From Dethiosulfovibrio peptidovorans DSM 11002 (GTDB taxonomy: Bacteria; Synergistota; Synergistia; Synergistales; Dethiosulfovibrionaceae): a DNA stretch of 64,000 nt. The stretch lies in assembly GCF_000172975.1 (NCBI RefSeq), contig NZ_ABTR02000001.1, forward strand, positions 844,501 through 908,500, read 5' to 3'. A program made the translations under genes and the position numbers. The notes beneath the pieces were generated by a model. That model saw only the letters and a program-made list of their open reading frames with translations, was not told the DNA's origin and did not search any database. Position 1 is the stretch's first letter, and every line of letters starts with the position of its first letter. Shown piece after piece: positions 23,099 through 32,147 of the stretch.

Positions 23099-24256
23099 TT
23101 AAAAGGCCTCCTCGTAGATAGATATGACTTGCTCCAGAGTTATGTCCCTGGGGTTGTTCTCCATAGGTCTGGCGACGGCCATGGCCCTTTTCGCCATGTC
23201 TTCGAAGTTCTCCGGGGCTATGCCGACCTCCAGCTCTCTCAGGTTCGTCGGCAGATCCAGGTCGTGGACCAGCTCGTCCAGCCTATCGGCACAGTCGACG
23301 GCCCTGTCGAAGAGCCCCTCCGAGTAGTTAGTTCCGCCCAGGAGTTCCGCGGCCCTGGCGAATTTCTCCGGCGCCGCCATGGCGTTGAAACGAACCACAT
23401 AGGGAAGGAGCAGTGCGTTGGAAAGACCGTGCCCCACCCCGAAGACCGCGCCCAGAGGGTAGGCCATGGAGTGGCAGGCGGTGACTCCGGCGTTGGCCAG
23501 GGCGACCCCTCCGAAGAGAGCGGCAAGCATCATCTCGCTCCTGGCCTCGATATCGTTCCCATTCAAGGCTGCGACCCTGAGGTATCTGCCGATCCTGGCT
23601 ATTGCAGCCTCGGCCATCGTATCGCTGAAGGGAGATGCCTGGCGGCTGGTGTAGGCCTCCAGGGCGTGGGCCAGGGCGTCCATGCCGGTCTCGGTTGTGA
23701 CCTTTTTGGGCATGGATAGGGTGAGCTCCGGGTCCAACAGACTACAGTCCGGATATAGGTAGTCCGAGTTTATTCCGCCCTTGACTCCGTCGCTCTTGCG
23801 AATCAACACGGCGGTAAAGGTGACCTCCGAACCGGTTCCGGCGGTTGTCGGTATGGTTATCTTGGGGATGCCGGGCTTCTCGACCAGACCCAGTCCCTGA
23901 TAGGCCCCGGCGGAGCCCTCGTTGGTGGCCAGGACGCTGACCGCCTTGGCAACGTCCATAGAGCTTCCTCCTCCCAGCCCCACGACGAGGTCGCATCCTG
24001 TGGCCTTGAGCCGGTCCGCCGCCAGGTCTACCGTCTCCACCGACGGCTCGGGCTCCACTTGGGAGAACGTCTCTACGGAAAGGCCCGCCTCCTCCAGATA
24101 GGAGGTTATACGTTCAGCCGTTCCTATGGAGACCATGGTCTCGTCGGTCACCAACATGACCTTGGAGGCTCCTAGAGCCTTCGCCTTTTCTCCTACCGTA
24201 GCCGACACTCCGGCACCGAAGGAGATCCTTCCAGCCATGAACATATCGAAATTCAT
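23099..24256 (-). CDS. kdnB: Iron-containing alcohol dehydrogenase, probable 3-deoxy-manno-octulosonate 8-oxidase
   Basis: The 385-aa Fe-ADH-family enzyme is proposed to oxidise Kdo at C8 for the following transamination. NAD-binding motif GLGGGSSMDVAKAVSVLA, IPTTAGTGSEVTFTAV, the metal-ligand region TETGMDALAHALEAY and CHSMAYPLGAVFGVGHGLSNA are all visible. The ATG at 24256 (MNFDMFMAG) overlaps the kdsB stop as ATGA. The stop is directly followed by the kdnA ATG. Fe-ADH specificity cannot be read from sequence alone; the gene order gives the assignment. Confidence 0.8.
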   Translation of the reverse strand: MNFDMFMAGRISFGAGVSATVGEKAKALGASKVMLVTDETMVSIGTAERITSYLEEAGLSVETFSQVEPEPSVETVDLAADRLKATGCDLVVGLGGGSSMDVAKAVSVLATNEGSAGAYQGLGLVEKPGIPKITIPTTAGTGSEVTFTAVLIRKSDGVKGGINSDYLYPDCSLLDPELTLSMPKKVTTETGMDALAHALEAYTSRQASPFSDTMAEAAIARIGRYLRVAALNGNDIEARSEMMLAALFGGVALANAGVTACHSMAYPLGAVFGVGHGLSNALLLPYVVRFNAMAAPEKFARAAELLGGTNYSEGLFDRAVDCADRLDELVHDLDLPTNLRELEVGIAPENFEDMAKRAMAVARPMENNPRDITLEQVISIYEEAF

Positions 24257-25002
24257 TCGTCCTCTACCTCCTGAAGATATCTCTCTAGGGACTTTACGTC
24301 CTCCATGGTGTCTATCTCTATAGTGTCCCTGTAGGTCTCCACGCACCTGATGGGGTATCCCCTCTCGAGGACCCGGAGCATCTCCAGGCTCTCTGAGCGC
24401 TCCAGTTCGGTCTGATCCCAGCTGGAAAAACGCAACAGAAAGTCTCTCCTATATGCGTAGGGCCCTATGTGCTTATAGCAGGCAGCCTCTCCTACTCTGC
24501 GGTACGGTATAGGGGAACGACTGAAATATAGGGCGTTTCCCCTTTTATCGAAGACCATCTTCACTATGTCGGGCGAGTCGATCTCCTCGGGCCGCTCTAT
24601 CCTCTTGGCCAGCACGGCGAGGGGCACCGAGGGATCGCTCTTAAGGGCTTCCATCAGGGGATCCACCATCTCCGGACCGACCAGGGGGTCGTCTCCCTGG
24701 ATGTTCAGCACGTATCTGGACTCTATTCGCTCCGCCACGTAGGCCACCCGATCCCCTCCGGATGGAAGGTCCTTCGGAGTCATCATGGCCTCTCCTCCCC
24801 AGTCCTCGACGACCGAGGCGATCCTATCGTCGTCGGTGGCCACCAGGGTCCTGTCCACGCCACGGCACCTCAGAGCGTTGCGAAGCACCCTGATCACCAG
24901 AGGGACCCCTCCTATTTCCATCAAGGGCTTGGCCGGAAGCCTCGTGCTGCCGTACCGAGCGGGTATCACCGCCAGGGTCTCGATCAAGTCTTTCACCTCC
25001 AT
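24253..25002 (-). CDS. kdsB: 3-deoxy-manno-octulosonate (Kdo/Kdo8N) cytidylyltransferase
   Basis: The 249-aa enzyme activates Kdo or 8-amino-Kdo with CTP for lipid A core assembly. Signature segments are AVIPARYGSTRLPAKPLMEI (nucleotide site), LVATDDDRIASVVEDWGGEA, LNIQGDDPLVGPEMVDPL and CYKHIGPYAYRRDFLLRF. The ATG at 25002 (MEVKDLIETL) was chosen for the AAAGGA site. Being first in an operon with kdnB and kdnA suggests it is the CMP-Kdo8N-forming homologue. Confidence 0.9.
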   Translation of the reverse strand: MEVKDLIETLAVIPARYGSTRLPAKPLMEIGGVPLVIRVLRNALRCRGVDRTLVATDDDRIASVVEDWGGEAMMTPKDLPSGGDRVAYVAERIESRYVLNIQGDDPLVGPEMVDPLMEALKSDPSVPLAVLAKRIERPEEIDSPDIVKMVFDKRGNALYFSRSPIPYRRVGEAACYKHIGPYAYRRDFLLRFSSWDQTELERSESLEMLRVLERGYPIRCVETYRDTIEIDTMEDVKSLERYLQEVEDE

Positions 25003-25124
25003 CTTTTTTCCTTTCACGTAGAAGTATCACAGACTAGGGGCGATAGTGGCACGAATAAAACGTTTGAGATGGGTTACAATGACTCGGTAGGGAGAGAAAT
25101 TACGTTGAAGAAGGAGCGAGGATT

Positions 25125-26141
25125 ATGATAGAGAAAGTCGACCTGAATAATTTTGGCCCTCTGAAACACCTGCATTGGCCCGATCTAGGAAAGATAAACC
25201 TGGTCATAGGCGAAAACGGCAGGGGGAAGACCTTCCTCTTGAAGGCCCTTTACAGCGCCGTCCGCTCCATAGAGATGTCCGGACGAGGCGACGACAGACA
25301 GTCCTCACTGGCGGATCTGCTTGCCCGCAAACTACACTGGACGTTTCAGGCCGAAAAGATCGGCGATCTGGTGACGAAGGGAAGCGACGAAAAACTTCGG
25401 ATGAGAGCCGTCATAGACGGGGACGAGCTGGAATATTCCTTCGGCAAGGACACCACCAAACAGATAACTAAGATAGGCTGGGAAGGCTCCTTCAGAAAGG
25501 ACAATTCAATATTCATCCCGGCGAAGGAGCTCCTGTCCATCCATCACGTCGTTCTCAGGTCTAGAGAGGTAGACCAGGTTTTCGGTTTCGACGATACCTA
25601 TTTCGATCTGGCCAAGGTCCTCTCGATAAAACCGACTAGGGGAAAAAACTTCACCGAATTCGCCCAATCTAGAGAAAACCTGAAAGGTCTATTGGGGGGA
25701 CGGGTTGAATACGACGACGAGGCTCGACGCTGGTCGTTCAAGGTCGGCAACGAGAAGTTCGCCATAGGAACGACAGCGGAGGGGATAAAAAAGATAGCCA
25801 TTTTGGACACCCTTTTGGGAAATCGTTATCTCTCTCCAGGATCGGTGGTCTTCATAGACGAGGTTGAGGCCGCCCTGCATCCTAAAGCCATATCTGATTT
25901 CTTGGATATCTTGGCCGTTTTGGCCGATCGAGGTATTCAGTTTTTTCTCGCAACCCATTCGTACTTCGTGCTTAAAAAGGCACTTCTGATGAGTAGAAAG
26001 AAGGAGATGTCGATTCCGGTCATGTCCATATCCGAATCCGACTGTAGCTCGGCAAACCTAATCGATGGCATGCCGGACAACCCGATAGTGAACGAATCCA
26101 TCCAGCTGTATCAGGAACAGGTGGAAATGAGCCTATCATGA
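25125..26141 (+). CDS. AAA-type ATPase of a two-gene cassette, copy 2
   Basis: The 338-aa paralogue of the 18801 gene has Walker A GENGRGKTF (29-36), SIFIPAKELLSIHH and FGFDDTYFDLAKVL (matching AFDDTYADVIERAM in copy 1). TAEGIKKIAILDTLL, Walker B SVVFIDEVEAALHP and FFLATHSYFVLKKA follow. The shared order of motifs shows common descent, although overall identity looks low. AAGGAG precedes the ATG, and the stop overlaps the next start as ATGA. It probably uses ATP to control the partner nuclease-like protein, a role inferred from related modules. Confidence 0.8.
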   Translation: MIEKVDLNNFGPLKHLHWPDLGKINLVIGENGRGKTFLLKALYSAVRSIEMSGRGDDRQSSLADLLARKLHWTFQAEKIGDLVTKGSDEKLRMRAVIDGDELEYSFGKDTTKQITKIGWEGSFRKDNSIFIPAKELLSIHHVVLRSREVDQVFGFDDTYFDLAKVLSIKPTRGKNFTEFAQSRENLKGLLGGRVEYDDEARRWSFKVGNEKFAIGTTAEGIKKIAILDTLLGNRYLSPGSVVFIDEVEAALHPKAISDFLDILAVLADRGIQFFLATHSYFVLKKALLMSRKKEMSIPVMSISESDCSSANLIDGMPDNPIVNESIQLYQEQVEMSLS

Positions 26142-26706
26142 CCGCCTCCAACGACACCCTGACGATAGAGGAATCGGGCATATCGTTTGGGCCTTTCGAT
26201 CCGAAGCTCGTTTACCCGATAGAGAATAGCACCCTCTACGAGAAGACAAACCAAAAAACGGGAAAGTCCAAATAGCGGAGTTCATACTGCTTAAGGACGT
26301 GGATAAGTCGACATCGAAAGCCAGATTTATGTGGATGGTGGAGCCTAAATCCTCAAGCCCCGCCCCGAAGGACAAGACATCAAAAAGACTGGAAAACCCT
26401 TTTGAGGTTTACATGGAGAAGGTGACGAGTAAACTCAGCAATACCCTCCAGCTTTTGATCTCCGGGGCAATAGGACGGCACGGAGAAAGCTACGACGCCC
26501 CCTCTTTCTTTAAGAGACAGGATTACGGGGCGATAGAGATCAAGATAGTTTTAGTCATCAAAGACCATCCTCTGGAATGGCTCGAGCCCATCAGCGACAG
26601 TTTAAAGAAAAAACTAGCCCCTTTCACCCGGATATGGCGGGTAAAGAGTGAGAACGTGGTCGTCATCAACGAAGAGATGGCTAAAAAATTCGGTCTAGCG
26701 AGCTGA
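26138..26706 (+). pseudogene. PD-(D/E)XK-like partner, copy 2, frameshifted at an A6 run
   Basis: The first frame starts ATG at 26138 and stops at 26275; the downstream frame runs to 26706. Adding one A to the A6 run at about 26262-26267 joins them through NGKVQIAEFILLKDVDK and gives a 189-aa protein. It aligns with copy 1: IAEFILL...WMVEPKSS against LVDFVIV...MVEVKDPS, and a similar C-terminal region ending in VVVINEEMAKKF. Glu69-Pro-Lys71 would be the ExK pair. Possible explanations are a real mutation, phase variation in the A-run, or a sequencing error. Confidence 0.7.
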
Positions 26707-26727
26707 GTTCCTTAAGATTAAACTAAA

Positions 26728-26762
26728 CAGGACGGTTACCCATTATTTGAGTAGCCGTCCTG
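26728..26762. terminator. Hairpin between convergent genes
   Basis: Arms CAGGACGG (26728-26735) and CCGTCCTG (26755-26762) with a 19-base loop lie between the copy-2 nuclease frame and the PEP-hydrolase-family stop. There is no T-run on either side, so efficiency is uncertain. Confidence 0.45.
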
Positions 26763-26814
26763 GTATAACAACACTCTACATACAGTTCGGTATATGGCGG
26801 TTAGAGTCCCAAAA

Positions 26815-27648
26815 TCAGAACGTCAGTTTCTTGAACTTCTCTATCTGTTCCTTTATGGCTACCTCGGTGGGCAGTCGCTCCATGCTGCTGGCTCCGTAGA
26901 AACCGTTGATGCCGGTGCATTTTTCTAGAACGTACTGGGCGTCGTCGGGCATGGCTATAGGACCTCCGTGACAAAGCACGATGACGTCCTCACGGACCTC
27001 TCTGGCGGCTGCGGCCCACTGGTCGATCAGCCCTACACAGTCGTCCAGGGTCTTGGAGGTCTTTGCGCCTATGGATCCCTTGGTGGTCAACCCCATGTGA
27101 CAGACTATTATGTCCGCCCCGGCCTCGGTCATAGCCGCGGCGTCCTCGGCGCTGAACACGTAGGGAGTGGTCAGGAAGCCCGCCTGAGAGGCCTTACGGA
27201 TAGCCTCCACCTCCAAGGCGTAGCCCATGCCGGTCTCCTCCAGGTTCTGGCGGAAGACGCCGTCTATGAGTCCTACGGTCGGAAAGTTCTGTACCCCTAC
27301 GAACCCCAGCTCCTCCAGCTCACGGAAGAACATATCCCATATGACGAAGGGATCGGTGCCGTTGATGCCGGCCAAGACCGGGGTGGATCGAACCACCGGG
27401 AGAACCTCGTAGGCCATCTCCTTGACTATCTCGTTGGCGTTGCCGTAGGCCATGAGCCCCGCCAGGGAGCCTCGACCCGCCATGCGGTATCGTCCGGAGT
27501 TGTATATGACTATGAGGTCGATTCCTCCGGCCTCCTCCCACTTGGCGGAGATCCCCGTTCCAGCGCCACCTCCCACTATGGGCTTGCCCTCGGCGATCAT
27601 GTTACGGAAATTTCTGATGAGCTCTTCCCTTTTCTCGACAAGTTTCAC
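26815..27648 (-). CDS. Phosphoenolpyruvate hydrolase family TIM-barrel protein
   Basis: The 277-aa protein contains [51 protein letters not shown] and [18 protein letters not shown]. It matches the PEP-hydrolase/TIM-barrel domain family (PF09370). This domain forms the C-terminal half of the plant Tm-1 resistance protein. The neighbouring gene encodes the other half (Tm-1-like ATP-binding). Its reaction in bacteria is not settled. A 15-bp gap implies co-transcription and probable complex formation. Confidence 0.85.
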   Translation of the reverse strand: MKLVEKREELIRNFRNMIAEGKPIVGGGAGTGISAKWEEAGGIDLIVIYNSGRYRMAGRGSLAGLMAYGNANEIVKEMAYEVLPVVRSTPVLAGINGTDPFVIWDMFFRELEELGFVGVQNFPTVGLIDGVFRQNLEETGMGYALEVEAIRKASQAGFLTTPYVFSAEDAAAMTEAGADIIVCHMGLTTKGSIGAKTSKTLDDCVGLIDQWAAAAREVREDVIVLCHGGPIAMPDDAQYVLEKCTGINGFYGASSMERLPTEVAIKEQIEKFKKLTF

Positions 27649-27663
27649 CGTAAAACCTCCTCT

Positions 27664-28860
27664 TTATTCGGATATTTCCCTAAAGTTATCCACAAGTGCC
27701 TGGGCGAACTCCCTGTCGTTGACGTGATAGGGAAGCCTCAGGAGTTTTTTGGCCTCGGTCTGGACGAAGGTATCCTCCAAGGCGGAGAAAAGCGCCTCAT
27801 CCGCCTCCGGATCGTAGAAGGGCATTCCCGGGGCGTCTATCATGGAGACTCCCTTCTCTGGTAATAGGAAGCGGACCGGCCCGGTTAGGCGGTTGAGCTT
27901 TTCGCCTATCCATCTTCCCATGGTCCGGTTTTCCTCATCGGTTGTCCGCATCAAGGTTACCTGAGGATTGTGGACGTACAGGTTGCGCTCCGAGTATCTC
28001 TCCGGAACGGTGTCCATAGGACCGAAGTTGACCATGTCCTGGGCCCCTACGGAACCGACGTAGGGTATGCCGGTCCTTATGAAGGCACCCAGGCGATCCT
28101 CTCCGGCGGAGAGGACTCCTCCCATGAGGTGGTCGCATATCTCCGTCAAGGTGACGTCTATAACCGAGGTCATCATTCCCGAGTCGACCAGCTTCTCGAG
28201 CGACATGCCGCCCGTTCCGGTTGCGTGGAAGACCATGCATTCGTATTCGTCGCCTATTATCTCCCTTATGGTCTCGACGCAGGGGGTGGTGACCCCGAAC
28301 ATGGACAGCCCCAAGAGCGGTCTCTCTCCGGCGACCTCCGGAATAGGCCGAGTCATCATCCCCGCCAGGCCGTGAGCCGCGTTGCCTATGACCCTTCGGG
28401 AGATCGAGTTCAGACCTGCTATGTCGGTTACGGAATATACCATGCAGATGTCGTTGGGACCCACGTAGGGAGACACATCTCCCGATCCCATGGTGGAGAC
28501 CATCATCCTGGGAGTTCCTATGGGCAGTACCCTCATACCCTGGGTGACCAGGGAGGTATTGCCGCTTCCTCCCATTCCCAACACCCCTCCGACGTCGTCC
28601 CGACTGAGCAGAAATCTTTCCAGAGCGACTCCCATGGCGGACACGGTTTTACCCCGATCGGTAGGATCTGCGAGAAAATCCGCTCCCTCCGGATGGAACG
28701 ACGCTACCTCCCGATTCGTGATATCCACCGGAAAAGCGTGTTCCATGCTGCCGACGTCCACTAGAACGGTCTCGATTCCGGCCTGGTCTATCAACCTCCG
28801 GCCATAGTCAAGTTCGGCGAACTTGGTGTCGCAGGTACCGATGATGAAGGCTTTCTTCAA
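27664..28860 (-). CDS. Tm-1-like ATP-binding (UPF0261) protein
   Basis: The 398-aa protein shows KKAFIIGTCDTKFAELDYGR at the start, then GVLGMGGSGNTSLVTQGM, GSGDVSPYVGPNDICMVYSVTDIAGLN (in part) and MVFHATGTGGMSLEKLVDSG. These are hallmarks of the UPF0261/Tm-1 N-terminal family, which binds ATP. Start is TTG behind GGAGGG. It is the first of a two-gene operon with the PEP-hydrolase-family protein, the bacterial split form of plant Tm-1. The substrate is unknown. Confidence 0.85.
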   Translation of the reverse strand: MKKAFIIGTCDTKFAELDYGRRLIDQAGIETVLVDVGSMEHAFPVDITNREVASFHPEGADFLADPTDRGKTVSAMGVALERFLLSRDDVGGVLGMGGSGNTSLVTQGMRVLPIGTPRMMVSTMGSGDVSPYVGPNDICMVYSVTDIAGLNSISRRVIGNAAHGLAGMMTRPIPEVAGERPLLGLSMFGVTTPCVETIREIIGDEYECMVFHATGTGGMSLEKLVDSGMMTSVIDVTLTEICDHLMGGVLSAGEDRLGAFIRTGIPYVGSVGAQDMVNFGPMDTVPERYSERNLYVHNPQVTLMRTTDEENRTMGRWIGEKLNRLTGPVRFLLPEKGVSMIDAPGMPFYDPEADEALFSALEDTFVQTEAKKLLRLPYHVNDREFAQALVDNFREISE

Positions 28861-29049
28861 TCTCTATCCCTCCTTCTACACATAGGAAACATGGCTGAAT
28901 AAACGCAATGGACCTTTATATTCCACTATCATGATACCACCAAACCCGCCGGGGTCGTCCGAGGTAAACCATGACATTTCTTTACGGACCGAGAGTTCCT
29001 TTACGAGTATTATATGAGTCGAATACGGACAAGAGGAGATGATCCCTTC

Positions 29050-30294
29050 ATGATCGATAGAGTGACCGGATATCTGATCGCCGCTCTGGCGACGGTGACG
29101 ATAGCGACGGGGGCCGCATCGGCGGAGGCCAGGATACTTACGCTGGAGGACTGTCTCAAGATGGCCTCCACCCACCCGGATCTCATTTCCGCGGAGGGCG
29201 ACCTGGACGCAGCCAGAGCCAGGGTATCCGGCTCCGGCTCCAGCTGGAGAACCACCATATCGGCCTCGGACCAGTACAGCCGCTCCGAGGGAGACGACGG
29301 AGGCCACTCCGGCTCGGTGGGGCTGACCCAGCGTATATTCGACTCAGGTCAGACCAGGCTCTCGGTACAGGCCAGCAGGGAGGGAATGATGTCCACCGAG
29401 GCCGACGGCATCTCCACCCTTCAGGGACTCAGATATTCCATAGTCGAGGCCTACTGCGACCTGCTGGACTCTCTGGAGGCCCGGTCGATCGCCGAGGAGA
29501 TAGTCAAGCAGGACGTCAAGCATCTGGAGATAGCCAAGGGGTTCTACGACGTCGGGGAAAAGGCCCTGATAGACGTCACCCAGGCCAGGGTCAACCTGAG
29601 CAAGGCTCAGCTCGACCTGGTAAAGGCCCAACACGCCGTGGAGCTGGCTAGGCATCAGCTGAACCACTCGATGGGCCGTCCGGACATGGAGCCATACGAG
29701 ATAGCGGACCTTGCTCCGGAACGCCGTCCGGTGGAGACCCTAGCCGAGGCCATATCGACGGCCATGGCGGAACATCCGGACCTCAAGTCCTACGGCCACT
29801 CTGTGGCCAAGGCCAAAAGCTCTCTGAAGCTGGCCGCCAGAGGGCTGTCCCCCACGATAAGCGCGACCGGAGGCTTTTCCTGGAACGGAGACGCTCCCTT
29901 CGAGGACGGGGAATGGTCCGTAAGCGTCAAGGGGACCGTTCCCATATCGGACGGAGGCCAGACCGCGGCGGATACCGACGAGGCCAGAGGAAACCTCAAG
30001 TCCGCCAAGGCGAAGGCAGAGTCGGAGCGTCAGAAGGTGGAGCTGGCTGTTAGAAAGGCCTGGCTGGCACTGGACGAGGCGGACCAGAGCGTGATGGTGG
30101 CAAAAGAGACGGTGAAACAGGCCGAGGCCAACCTGAAGCTGGCCAACGGACGGTACGAGGTGGGAGAGGGAAGCCCAACCGAGGTGGCCGATGCAGTGAC
30201 GACCTACGGAGAGGCGAGGCTCTCCCTCTCTCAATCCAGATACGACAGGGAGACAGCTCTGGCCGCTCTGAAACAGGCCATGGGAAGGATGTAG
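29050..30294 (+). CDS. TolC-family outer-membrane efflux protein
   Basis: The 414-aa protein starts with signal peptide MIDRVTGYLIAALATVTIAT ending near AEA. Two OEP repeats of heptad-rich helices follow (about 60-230 and 250-410), with ISASDQYSRS-type strands, VEAYCDLLDS, GEKALIDVTQARVNLSKAQL and GRYEVGEGSPTEVADAVTTYGEA. It should form a trimeric outer-membrane tunnel used by the MacA/MacB-like pump encoded directly downstream. The ATG at 29050 was preferred because the earlier in-frame ATG at 29014 lies next to a TATTAT -10-like box. Confidence 0.9.
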   Translation: MIDRVTGYLIAALATVTIATGAASAEARILTLEDCLKMASTHPDLISAEGDLDAARARVSGSGSSWRTTISASDQYSRSEGDDGGHSGSVGLTQRIFDSGQTRLSVQASREGMMSTEADGISTLQGLRYSIVEAYCDLLDSLEARSIAEEIVKQDVKHLEIAKGFYDVGEKALIDVTQARVNLSKAQLDLVKAQHAVELARHQLNHSMGRPDMEPYEIADLAPERRPVETLAEAISTAMAEHPDLKSYGHSVAKAKSSLKLAARGLSPTISATGGFSWNGDAPFEDGEWSVSVKGTVPISDGGQTAADTDEARGNLKSAKAKAESERQKVELAVRKAWLALDEADQSVMVAKETVKQAEANLKLANGRYEVGEGSPTEVADAVTTYGEARLSLSQSRYDRETALAALKQAMGRM

Positions 30295-30298
30295 GATC

Positions 30299-31480
30299 AT
30301 GAAGAAGCTATTTGCACTGATTCTGATCGCGACGATCGGAGCGGGGATCTGGTGGTATCGGGGCGACGGAGAAAAGCAGAGGATTTCCTACAGGACCGAG
30401 TCGCTTCGAAGGGGCGACATGGTGAAGACGGTGTCCGCCACCGGGACGCTGGAGGCGATAAACACCGTTCTGGTCGGAAGCCAGGTGTCGGGCAACCTCT
30501 CGGAGGTGCTGGTGGACTACAACGACGAGGTGACCAAGGGACAGCTCCTGGCCAGGATAGACCCCACTCTGTTTCAGGCGAACGTGGACAAGGCAGAAGC
30601 GGCGCTTCTGACCGCCCAGGCCGACCTGGCCGAGGGCAAAGCCTCTCTGGCACACGCAAACAGGGCCCTGGCGAGAAAGAAAGAGCTGGTAGGGCGGAAC
30701 CTTATAGCCAAGGTGGATCTGGACGACGCGGAGCTCTCGGTTGCGACGGCCAGGGCCACTCTGAGGGCTCTGGAGGGCAAGGTAGCCCAGGCCAGGGCGG
30801 CACTGAGCAGTTCAGAGATAGATCTGGCCCACACGGAGATAGTGTCCCCCATAAACGGGGTGGTGACTGCCAAGGAGGTGGACGAGGGACAGACGGTGGC
30901 GGCCAGTTTGTCCGCCCCGGAACTCTTCACCATAGCGGAGGACCTGAGACGCATGAGGGTCGAGGCCGACATAGACGAGGCCGACATCGGATCGGTGAAG
31001 GAAGGTCAGGACGTCTCCTTCACCGTGGACGCCTACCCAAACAGAACCTTCTCCGGCAAGGTGGACAGGATAAGGCTGGCTCCTACGGAGACGGACAACG
31101 TCGTCACCTACACGGTGGAGATAGGGGTCTCCAACGACGACCTGTCCCTCTACCCCGGCATGACGGCGGAGGTGGCGGTGGTGACGGACCGTCGAGAGGA
31201 CGTGCTCATGGCCCCGTCCGCCGCCCTCAGGGTGGATATACCAACACAGGAAGGAGAGCCCCACGGCGGATCCCTCAACGGCAACGGGATCCTATTCACA
31301 CTGTCCGGCGACAGTCCCGTTCCCATACCGGTGAAGACCGGTCTGGCCGAGAACAGATGGGTTCAGGTTTCCGGAGAGGTGTCCGAGGAGACCCAGGTGG
31401 TGGTCGAGGTATCCTCCGACGGATCGTCGGAGAAGAAGGGGGGCGGACTCTTTGGACCAAGCCCTGGTAGACGTCCGTGA
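30299..31480 (+). CDS. MacA/HlyD-type periplasmic adaptor
   Basis: The 393-aa membrane-fusion protein has an N-terminal anchor helix (about 3-17), then lipoyl half-motifs flanking a coiled coil (about 80-190: GSQVSGNLSEVLVDYNDEVTKGQL and IVSPINGVVTAKEVDEGQTV). A beta-barrel (FTVDAYPNRTFSGKVDRIRL) and a membrane-proximal domain follow. It links the MacB-type transporter to the TolC-family channel; the genes are contiguous. The C-terminal tail is Gly/Pro-rich and overlaps the ATPase gene start by 29 bp. Confidence 0.92.
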   Translation: MKKLFALILIATIGAGIWWYRGDGEKQRISYRTESLRRGDMVKTVSATGTLEAINTVLVGSQVSGNLSEVLVDYNDEVTKGQLLARIDPTLFQANVDKAEAALLTAQADLAEGKASLAHANRALARKKELVGRNLIAKVDLDDAELSVATARATLRALEGKVAQARAALSSSEIDLAHTEIVSPINGVVTAKEVDEGQTVAASLSAPELFTIAEDLRRMRVEADIDEADIGSVKEGQDVSFTVDAYPNRTFSGKVDRIRLAPTETDNVVTYTVEIGVSNDDLSLYPGMTAEVAVVTDRREDVLMAPSAALRVDIPTQEGEPHGGSLNGNGILFTLSGDSPVPIPVKTGLAENRWVQVSGEVSEETQVVVEVSSDGSSEKKGGGLFGPSPGRRP

Positions 31481-32147
31481 TCTGCGGAAAAGCTACGTCC
31501 TTGGAAGCCAGGAGGTCCACGCCCTTCAGGGGGTCAGCTTCGAGATAGACCGGGGCGAGTTCGCCGCCATAATGGGGCCCTCCGGCTCGGGAAAGTCCAC
31601 CATGATGAACATGCTGGGATGTCTGGACGTGCCCACATCAGGAAGCTACGTTCTGGACGGCAGGGACGTTGCGGAGATGAAGCCGGACGAGCTGGCTCAC
31701 GTCAGGCGTGACTCCATAGGCTTCGTCTTCCAGGGCTTCAACCTGCTCTCACGAACCAGCGCCCTGGAGAATGTGGAGCTGCCCATGGTCTACGCCGGGG
31801 TGTCCCCTTCGGAACGCCACAGGAGGGCCGCCGAGTCGCTGGACCTGGTGGGACTGGGAGACAGGATGGATCACATGCCGCACCAGATGTCCGGAGGACA
31901 GCAGCAGAGGGTGGCCATAGCCAGGGCCCTGGTAAACCGGGCTCCTCTGATACTGGCCGACGAGCCCACGGGGAACCTGGACAGCGCCAACAGCGAGGAG
32001 ATAATGAGGCTTTTCAGGACCCTCAACGACGAGCAGGGGATCACGGTAATACTGATAACCCACGAGCCCGACATGGCGGTGTTCGCTAGGAGGGTGATAA
32101 CCTTCAGAGACGGCAGACTCGTCGAGGACAGGAGGCAGGAATCGTGA
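31452..32147 (+). CDS. MacB/LolD-type ABC ATPase
   Basis: The 231-aa ATPase has Walker A GPSGSGKST (42-50), Q-loop VFQGFNLLSRTSA, signature MSGGQQQRVAIARAL, Walker B LILADEPTGNLD and switch LITHEPDMA. Start is TTG inside the 3' end of the adaptor gene, behind a G-rich Shine-Dalgarno. Together with the separate permease it is equivalent to a split MacB. Likely exports a peptide, lipoprotein or antibiotic; substrate unknown. Confidence 0.92.
   Translation: MDQALVDVRDLRKSYVLGSQEVHALQGVSFEIDRGEFAAIMGPSGSGKSTMMNMLGCLDVPTSGSYVLDGRDVAEMKPDELAHVRRDSIGFVFQGFNLLSRTSALENVELPMVYAGVSPSERHRRAAESLDLVGLGDRMDHMPHQMSGGQQQRVAIARALVNRAPLILADEPTGNLDSANSEEIMRLFRTLNDEQGITVILITHEPDMAVFARRVITFRDGRLVEDRRQES

Noticed and set aside
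28861-29049. Possible RNA gene in the gap between the Tm-1-like gene and tolC
   Set aside because: Only promoter-like boxes (such as TATTAT near 29010) are visible; there is no tRNA-like or strong hairpin structure.
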